Shown here in pieces: positions 56,532 through 64,000 of a stretch of DNA of 64,000 bases (positions are counted from its first letter, which is position 1; every line of letters begins with the position of its first letter). The notes beneath the pieces were generated by a model. That model made no database searches, had not been told where the DNA came from, and saw only the letters and a list, made by a program, of their open reading frames with translations. Made by a program: the position numbers and the translations under genes. Origin of the DNA: Lonicera japonica (taxonomy: Eukaryota > Streptophyta > Magnoliopsida > Dipsacales > Caprifoliaceae); assembly GCA_021464415.1 (NCBI GenBank), contig CM038468.1, positions 33,344,969-33,408,968 on the forward strand, written 5' to 3'.

Positions 56532-58268
56532 GTGGACATAGCCGAGTCAAGTCAAGTTGAGGAGATCACCTTAGAAGAGAGAATGAGGGAAGAAAAGAGA
56601 GTCGGAAAAGAGGATTTGGAGAAAATCAAGAGTAGTGTCAAAATCCTTTTTCCGAAAAGGTTATCTCAACCTTTCAAGGAGACCCGAAATGCTGAAGTTC
56701 TTGATGTGTTCAAACAAGTGAAAATTAACATTCCATTGCTTGATGCGGTGAAACAAATTCCTTCTTATGCAAATTTTTTAAAAGATTTGTGCACCACTAA
56801 TCGGCGATTGAATGTTAAAAAGAAGGCATTTATGGCGGAACAAGTGAGTTCAATAATGCAAGGCACCCGAATCCCAAAATTCAAAGATCCCGGTTGCCCT
56901 ACCATTTCTTGTTTGATTGGCAACTTTAGAATAAAAAATGCATTGCTTGATCTGGGGGTGAGTGTTAATGTTTTTCCATATTCTGTTTACCAACAATTGA
57001 GTTTAGGAGAGTTGAAACCCACGAAAGTCACGATCCAATTGGCGGATCGATCGGTTAAGATTCCAAGGGGAATTGTAGAGGATGTGCTAATTCAAGTTGA
57101 TAAATTCTATTTTCCTGTGGATATCATAGTTTTTGACATGCAACCGGTATCCAATCCCGAAAATGAGATTCCCATAATTTTGGGAAGACCCTTTCTTGCA
57201 ACATCAAATGCTATCATCAATTGCAAGAATGGGATTGTAAAATTGGCCTTTGGAAATATGACTCTTGAGCTTAACATGTTTTTAATAAGTAATAAACAAG
57301 ATGATTTTGATGATGAAATTGAACATGTAAACATGATAGAGTCACTAGTACAAGACCATTTTTCTTCCACTTATGAATCGGAATCATTGGAAGACTTGCT
57401 AAACACTCCCAATGATCCCGACGAATGTGTGCATGTGTTTTACTTGGATGATAGGAACAAGGAAGAACTCTTGAAGAATGAAGAAAATGCACAAGTGGAA
57501 CCACCAATTCTTGAAGGAAAGATGGAGCTCAAGCCTTTTCCTAGCAATTTGAAGTACGCTTTCCTAGGTGCTTTTGAAACTTACCCCGTGGTAATTTCTT
57601 CCGAACTATCAAAGGATCAAGAAGAATGGTTGGTAAGTATGCTAAGTAAGTATCAAAAAGCTTTTGGGTGGAAGTTGGCCGACCTCCAAGGAATTAGTCC
57701 ATTGATTTGCACTCACAAAATTCACTTGGAGGAAGGTGCAAAGCCATCGAGACAATTTCAACGCCAGTTAAATCCTCACATGCAAGAAGTAGTAAGAACC
57801 GAGGTCTTGAAATTGCTTGATGCCAAGATCATATATCCAATTTCGGATAGCAAATGGGTGAGTCCGACCCAAGTTGTACTTAAAAAATCTAGGCTTACGG
57901 TAGTAAAAAATGAAAATGATGAGTTAATACCCCAAAGAGTCACCACCAGGTGGCGAATGTGCATAGACTACCGTAAGTCAAATGAAGTCATTGGAAAGGA
58001 CCATTTTCCTCTTCCATTCTTAAATCAAACATTTGAAAGAGTGGCGGGTCATGAGTTATATTCTTTTTTAGACAGATTTTCTGAGTATAATCAAATCGAA
58101 ATTGATCTTGAGGACCAAGAAAAAATAACCTTCACATGTCCGTTTGGTACTTTTGCTTATCGAAAAATGCCTTTTGATTTGTGCAATGCACCGGCCACTT
58201 TTCAAAGATGTATGTTGAGCATTTTTAGCGATATGGTAGATAAAACTTTAGAGGTTTTTATGGACTAA
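56532..58268 (+). pseudogene. Athila protease and reverse transcriptase, catalytic box lost
   Basis: 578 open codons. The retropepsin-like motif is LLDLGVSVNVFP (about 56943), where DLGAS is usual. IILGRPFLATS follows (about 57174). RT begins near residue 390 with KIHLEEGAKPSR and has WRMCIDYRKSN, HFPLPFLNQTFERVAG and FDLCNAPATFQRCM. It ends at FMD followed by TAA: the second Asp of the FMDD active site and the next few codons are deleted, after which SFDNCLLNVEHVLARC resumes in another frame. Confidence 0.9.
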
Positions 58269-58269
58269 G

Positions 58270-59161
58270 TCGTTCGATAATTGTTTGCTCAATGTTGAAC
58301 ATGTGTTAGCAAGGTGTATCGAGAAGCAACTCGTCCTCAATTGGGAGAAATGCCACTTCATGGTGACAAAGGGCATTGTATTGGGCCATGTTGTATCGGG
58401 GAAAGGCATTGAAGTAGACAAGGCGAAGATCGAGCTTATCTCAAAGCTCCCCACCCCCAAGTCAATCAAGGATGTTCGCTCATTCTTGGGGCATGCCGGA
58501 TTCTACCGAATGTTCATTCAAAATTTTAGCACCATTGCTAAACCCATGTGCAAGTTGCTCTTGAAAGATGCCCTATTTGAATGGACCAAGGAATGTGAAG
58601 AAGCCTTTGTAGAACTCAAGCACATGCTCACTACCGCACCCATCATGCAAACCCCCGATTGGAATTTGCCATTCGAACTCATGTGCGATGCAAGTGATTA
58701 CGCCGTGGGGGCGGTCCTTGGCCAAAGAAAGGACAAAAAGCTCGGGGTCATTTACTATGCGAGCTGAACTCTCAATGAGGCTCAAATGAACTACACCACC
58801 ACCGAGAAAGAACTTTTGGCTATTGTTTTTGCCTTCGACAAATTTCAGTCCTACCTCATTAGGTCACCTATTATCATTTTTACCGATCAAGCGGCCCTCA
58901 AGTATCTTTTTACAAAGAAAGATGCAAAGCCAAGGCTTCTAAGATGGATTATTCTCCTTCAAGAATTCAATCTTTTCATAAAGGATAAGAAGGGTGTCGA
59001 AAATGTGGTAGCGGATCATTTATCTCGCCTTTCATTCACCGACCACATTGAAGAGAGTGCTATTAAAGACTCTTTTCCGAATGAGCAACTATTCATAATC
59101 TCTTCCTCATCATGGTATGCCGATATCGTGAACTATCTTGTCACCGGAAAGACCAAAAACT
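58270..59161 (+). pseudogene. Athila RT thumb, RNase H and tether, inverted block
   Basis: NVEHVLARCIEKQLVLNWEK (58288), GHVVSGKGIEVDKAKIELI and FLGHAGFYRMFIQNFS are RT thumb. RNase H starts near 58680 with MCDASDYAVGAVLGQR; TGA at 58766 interrupts it (YYASxTLNEAQMNYTTTEKE). It continues to WYADIVNYLVTGK and then joins the right LTR at 59162 with no untranslated DNA between, the second inversion breakpoint. Confidence 0.88.
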
Positions 59162-60944
59162 TGACGCGCCGAAAATACTTCCGTGCTTAGGTATCCAAGT
59201 GCAGGTTGTCAAATTATAATACTTGGTAAGTCCAAGTGTCGAACCACAAGGATAGTCGGAAAGACGATGTGGTGATTACGAGTCCAAGGTTTTGTTATGA
59301 GAATTTAATTGGTTGATTTTAATGATTGATTTTAAAGTCTTGCAATAAAAATTAAAATGATGTAATAATAGATGAGAAAAGGCTAAGGCATTATAAAATT
59401 CATTTGTTTTGCAAAGTTAAGTAAAATCAACCTCATTCAAAGTTCTCAATGCAATTCCTAAGTGTTGAATATTTTACCCATTTCTAAGCAAAAGGGTGTG
59501 GAGCAAAAGCAACCCATTCCCATATAAATGCCATATAAAGAAAGGGTGTGAGTAAATATCAACACAAGTGTATCTCACATTTCTATCTTGTGACAAAGGG
59601 TGTGAAGCAAGTGCAACCCATTCCCATATAATATCAAACAAGATTCAAACTTAAAATACACAAAAAGAAAAAGTATAAATTTAAACTAGGCATTTAGGAA
59701 CTCATTGTTAGTTTCCCCTAGGCAAATGACTTGATTATGAAAATGGCCAACTACAAGGAGTTTAGCTCGATCAATCATAACATTTCATTTGTCTAAGATT
59801 GGGAGGTCTAGGTGGAGGTCAAACCGTCCTATATAGACTTATTTGATAAATACAAATTGAATCCTTAAAATGATTAATGGAATTGTTTATGTCATAAATT
59901 TAAAAGATCATCTTTAGCAACACTTTAACTAAGACGATAATGAGTCTTAAAATCACATAAAGTGTAGAAAGTACTCAACATATCATTAAAGTATTCAAAG
60001 ATTAAAACCTCAAATTTATGGTGTTTCCATGAATATCAAAGACTAATCATGCTTGGCAATGAAAAGTATCTTATTCAAAGAAAGAATGGACACAGGCTAG
60101 TAAGAAATACACAAGTGTATCATTTTCTCATTAATGCTTGAGATCTATGGATACAAAGCATACAAAGTCAAATCATCATATGAAAATTATCTTACTAGCT
60201 TATGAATGGTTGAAAAATAGAGAAGATGAAGGATTCAAAAAGTATTTAGCAATACTAACAATGGAATGAGAATTGAACTTACATAATTAATGCATTGCAA
60301 ATTTCATCTTTTAGCCTTAGCAAAGAAATTTACTCCATAATAAATGTAGAGACAAGAATTATAAAAGTGAACTCCATTTCTCTCTCTAGAAAAATAACTA
60401 TTACAAGCTCTCTATAATTTTAGAAATGAGAAGTAATAAAAGTACCATCTCCAAAATAACAATGAAGACTATAAATAGGAGAGTTGTGTTGGATGCTAAA
60501 AAATAAACAATGCTTTTTATTTTTATTTTTTTATTTTTGGTGGAGAATTCCACTTTCTTGGATGCTCTTTGGTCACATGGACATGGAGACTTTCACTTTC
60601 TTGGATGCTCTTTAATCACATGGAGAATTCCACTTTCTTTCTTTAATCACATGGACATGGAGACTTTCACTTTCTTGGATGCTCTTTAATCACATGGAAA
60701 ATTCTACTTTCTTGGATGCTCATTGGTCACATGGAGAATTCCACTATTGTATTAAATACAATATTTCTTGAAATCTAAAGACACCAAAATAAACACAAAA
60801 TGTGCCTCTCCAAGAATTGTTAAATACAAAAGTGCTATGAGACTAATCGCGAAATAAGTTGGCAAACCGAGTAGTTTTATAGAAATAAACGCGTCAAACA
60901 ACTCTGAAAATGAGCATATGAATGACAATATTAAGCGTTTATCA
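59162..60944 (-). repeat. Athila LTR, right (5' LTR by orientation)
   Basis: 1,783 bp, tgacgcgccg to aagcgtttatca. Pairs with 52072-53856. Followed by target duplication cgatt (60945-60949). Confidence 0.92.
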
Positions 60945-61730
60945 CGATTCATCTGCTAAATTTGATTGTTTCTCCTCCTGCTGTCATAAGAACATGGAGC
61001 CAAGTGAAGAAAACTTGTTAGTGCGAGACTTGGCATTTTTCCCTATTAGTGTTTCGGCCCACTACAATCATTTTGTGGCAAAAGAATGCTTAGTAAGTGT
61101 GCTGGATTAGCGAAAAATGCCCAAAACTCCATATTGTCATGGTACAACTTTTTTGATGTTTGATTGCATATATCTCCCATGATACAGCCGTATAGCTATT
61201 TTTAGAGCAAGTATTTATGTTTTCCAATGAATCTAGAAACCATCTTTCCCATGAGTTTTCATTTAGGAATGTAAAAGAATTGCAAGTAATTCAATTATTC
61301 TCGGTGTAAGGTAAAATCAGGCACCTTAAGGGAACAAATTGCAAAAAAGGGGCAAGGTGAATTTGACAAGTTAACTTCATAAAGAGTTAAATTCTTTGCA
61401 TGGTTTTCATCGATATGGGAAAATAAAATTTGGTTAAATGCAGCATGAAATGAAATTCTTAAAAGTTTAACACAATCAAACACCAACAAAGATGAACCAC
61501 GTTTTTCTGGGCCTTCTTGCCCAAGGAAGATAAGTGTAATGAAAGATATTCTTAGAGCTTTCTAAAGAAATATAGTATTCTTTGGTTACGTTTGCAGGTG
61601 TCATGTTAGTGCACATGTAATTGCCTGAAAATGACTTCAATATTTGATGAGTTCAAGATAATTTCTACAAATATTAACTCATAATTAACACCAAATGCGA
61701 ATTACTTAAAAGGACAACATAAAAATATTT
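60945..61730 (-). pseudogene. Third copy of the gene A/B family, part right of the Athila insertion
   Basis: On the minus strand the acceptor gacagcag is followed by the 5' part of an exon (60977-60945; EEKQSNLADES). The exon continues at 52066-52037, and without the insertion it is 63 bp, 21 codons, phase 0. The DNA to the right matches 600-760 plus 1655-2200 (ggagccaagtga, cttagagctttctaaagaa, acaaatattaactcataa). Confidence 0.6.
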
Positions 61731-62319
61731 GTGACAAGAGAAAGAAAGACGAATGCATTGTATATAAATTATAAAAGACATTCATCTTGGTTGGGAAATT
61801 TCCATATATATAAAGGATATTGCGCCAAACCGCTCACAACCAAACACGACACAACTGAGAAGGATCACACAAGCCCAAATGGTTTCCCGAAAGAAGAACC
61901 CGACACAGAAAAGCACACTCACAATATAGAAATAAGAAATAAACCAACAATCGCACAAGACAAGGATTTACCATGGTGTCAGCAGAAACGCCACTAATCC
62001 ACACATATGATAGCTTATATTGATAATTGGAACAAAAAGATAATTACAAGCACACAAGAAAAAAATATCACTAAATTTTAGCTCTCAAGTCACTCTACAA
62101 GTCTTACAACTCAAATGAGCCAAAATTGCACTAAATAAGCAAAGTGCTGGGACCATGATCGATCATGGTATACCCCATGATTGATCATGAAACCCACTGG
62201 AATTCTCTGCCAACACCATGATTGATCATGGAGATACCCATGATCGATCATGGTTCTTTGATCAATACTGCTATAGCATCATACCCAGCCCCGAATAGCC
62301 TCCACCCCCAAATAGGGCC
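61731..62319. repeat. Unassigned stretch with palindromes, possibly LTR of the Tork element
   Basis: It follows the coding end of the minus-strand copia element and a purine tract (minus strand tttgggggtggaggc, at about 62304-62318), so it may be its 3' LTR. A TATA-like catatatataaagg is at 61803 on the plus strand. No matching second LTR lies in the window, so this cannot be shown. Confidence 0.4.
62153..62253. repeat. Four palindromes CCATGATCGATCATGG and variants
   Basis: Perfect 16-bp palindromes at 62153-62168 and 62238-62253, and variants with TGATTGATCA at 62175-62190 and 62216-62231. All lie within 101 bp. Confidence 0.9.
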
Positions 62320-64000
62320 TCAACACCGAAGAATGTTAACCCACGTCGAGTAATGCTCAAACTTGGTCTTTGGTACCACTTTCATCATCATATCTGCATG
62401 ATTATCCTTGGTGCTAATTTTCTTCAAAATCACTTCACCACTTTCGATAATCTCCCATATAAAATGAAATTGGACATCGATGTGCTTCATCAGTCCGTGA
62501 TAAACTTGGTTCTTAGCCAAATGAATAGCGCTATGGCTATCACAATGTACATTGACATTCTCCTTAACCATCCTTAAATCACTTATCAAACCCCGAAGCC
62601 ACAGTGCTTCCTTGACTACCTTTGTTGCTACAATATACTCTGCTTCCGTAGTAGACAACGCCACTACACCTTGCAACATCGACCTCCAATTAATCGGACC
62701 ACCACTAAATGTGAAAACATACCCCGTGGTCGACTGTCGCTTATTAAGATCCCCAGCATAGTCCGAATCAACATACCCACTAATAGACACCTTGGTTCTT
62801 TGGTACACCAACCCCTTATTCTTCGTCCCTTGTAGATACTGCAAAATCCACTTAGCGGCATCCCAATGATGTTTCCCTAGATTCGCCATGAACCTACTCA
62901 CAATGCTCATTGCTTGAGCAATATCCAGTCGAGTACACACCATGGCATACATCAAGCTTCCTACCGCATTAGCATATGGAACTTGAGCCATATACTCCAC
63001 ATCTTCGTCTGTTTATAGAGCCATAGTTGCTAAGAGCTTGAAGTGCGAAGCCAGTGGAACAATTACAGGCTTAGAGTCTTGCATCCCAAATCGAACTACC
63101 ACTTTCTCTAGATATTTCCTCTGAGTGAGGCACAATCTTCCCTTCTTCCTCTCCCTTACTATCTCCATTCCCAAAATTTTATTAACTCTACCCAAGTCCT
63201 TTATCTCAAACTCGAGACTCAGCTGAGCCTTCACCGTGTTGATATCAGACATACTCGGTGAACAAATAAGTATATCATCAACATACAAGAGTAAGTAGAT
63301 AAACGAATCCCCCCTGAGTTTCTTGAAATAAACGTAATGATCAAAATCACTCCATTTGAATTTCTGAACCATCATGAAAATGTCAAACTTCTTGTACTGT
63401 CGTCTGGGCGATTACTTCAACCCATACAATGACTTCTTCAGTCTATAAATACATGCAATTCTCCTTGCCAACAACCTTGAACCCCTTTGGTAGAGATATA
63501 TAAATCTCCTCCTCTAGATCCCCATGTAAGAACACCGTCTTAACGTCGAGTTTTTTAAACTCTAAGTCAAACTGCGATACCATAACTAATAACACTCTAA
63601 TAGAAGTATGTTTTACTACCGGGGAAAAGACTTCATTATAATCCACCCCTTCTCGCTGTGCAAATCCCTTAGCCACTAATCTTGCTTATACCAAACATCC
63701 GAATCTAGAACCCCATCTTTCTTGGCAAACACCCATTTGCACCCAATTGAATTTTTCTAGTTTGGCAACTTGCAAAGATCCTGGGTTTCATTCTTGTGAA
63801 GAGAGTTCATCTCCTCACCCATGGCCGCCTTCTATTCATAGCCAAATAGTTCCGGTGCTCGTCGAGCTCTCGGCTCCTTACTACTCGCCAAAGATAGTAC
63901 CTTTCCTTGTTGTTGACTAGACCCCTTAATAGGAATCTCCTCATTCTCTGAATCACTATCGAAAGAATCAATTAAATTAGTCACTTCCGATTGCACTAGA
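62320..64000 (-). pseudogene. Tork-type Ty1/copia polyprotein fragment (RT and RNase H), broken
   Basis: Read leftwards on the minus strand: RT start CKWVFAKKDG (about 63745), VAKGFAQREGVDYNEVF, LDVKTVFLHGDLEEE; then a frameshift near 63443 and a TAA in the YGLK-SP region; then DHYVYFKKLRGDSFIYLLL, the intact catalytic YVDD (about 63286), KILGMEIVRERK; a TAA at about 63012; then VPYANAVGSLMYAMV and RNase H with VDSDYAGD and ALSTTEAEYIVA, ending KTKFEHYSTWVN. The lineage call (Tork, Tnt1-like) is by motif. Integrase, protease and gag would lie beyond the right edge. Confidence 0.9.

Larger units (their letters stand above)
52072..60944 (-). mobile_element. Athila-type Ty3/gypsy element with an internal inversion, 8,873 bp
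   Basis: Two LTRs of about 1.78 kb, termini TG/CA, and a perfect duplication cgatt (52067-52071, 60945-60949). The polypurine tract and integrase place the element on the minus strand, with the right LTR as 5'. But gag, protease, RT and RNase H (about 56040-59161) lie on the plus strand, so this block is inverted relative to the integrase. The primer binding site, leader and N-terminal gag are missing. The integrase and RT sequences are closest to the Athila lineage by motif. It is non-autonomous. Confidence 0.9.

Noticed and set aside
61968..61980. tggtgtcagcag, similar to a copia primer binding site
   Set aside because: It is on the plus strand, while the neighbouring copia element reads on the minus strand, and no LTR end precedes it.
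1..64000. tRNA, rRNA, CRISPR arrays, bacterial operons and virus-derived genes
   Set aside because: None was found by reading both strands. The SINE head is tRNA-like but not a tRNA gene, and the pol sequences belong to LTR retrotransposons.

Overview
The window reads as nuclear DNA of a flowering plant, probably a eudicot. It is AT-rich, its genes are spliced with GT-AG introns, it carries a CC-NB-LRR resistance gene, and most of the rest is plant transposable elements: Ty1/copia, Ty3/gypsy of the Athila type, hAT and Mutator-like MITEs, and a tRNA-derived SINE. No bacterial, organellar or CRISPR features were seen. The species cannot be named from the sequence alone.

Layout. At 0-4.7 kb a minus-strand gene (gene A) of an unrecognised family starts at 4533 and runs off the left edge; one of its introns holds a complete hAT element (760-1646). 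At 5-16.4 kb there is a transposon belt: MITEs, a SINE, a copia solo LTR nested in a hAT-like element, an Athila solo LTR nested inside a second, longer gypsy-type solo LTR, and more hAT elements. At 18.7-29 kb lies gene B, on the plus strand, a second member of the gene A family. Its body is an array of tandemly duplicated exon-intron units. One unit (20776-21087) is a clean 104-codon exon; most others carry stops or frameshifts. A near-complete copia element (23121-27991, target duplication GTATA) sits in one intron. At 29-41 kb there is repeat-rich intergenic DNA with a solo LTR, hAT remnants, a Mutator-like MITE with a perfect 9-bp target duplication, and a roughly 2.3-kb segmental duplication. 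At 41.7-45.1 kb is a two-exon CC-NB-LRR gene with a MITE in its intron and an early stop in the LRR region. At 45-52 kb are AT-rich fold-back DNA, an LTR-like block and a copia fragment. At 52.07-60.94 kb is an Athila-type element bounded by 1.78-kb LTRs and a CGATT duplication; its gag-PR-RT-RNaseH block is inverted relative to its integrase. It landed inside an exon of a third copy of the gene A/B family (51.9-52.07 plus 60.95-61.7 kb). At 62.3-64 kb is a broken Tork-type copia element on the minus strand, running off the right edge.

The most interesting signal is the gene A/B family: divergent gene starts with a matching first exon and donor, repeated symmetric phase-0 exons encoding an acidic Ser/Glu-rich segment, and at least three loci in 64 kb, each hit by a different transposon. 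I cannot assign it a function. Of the other genes, only the NLR is recognisable as a cellular gene with a known role (immune receptor), and it may be non-functional.
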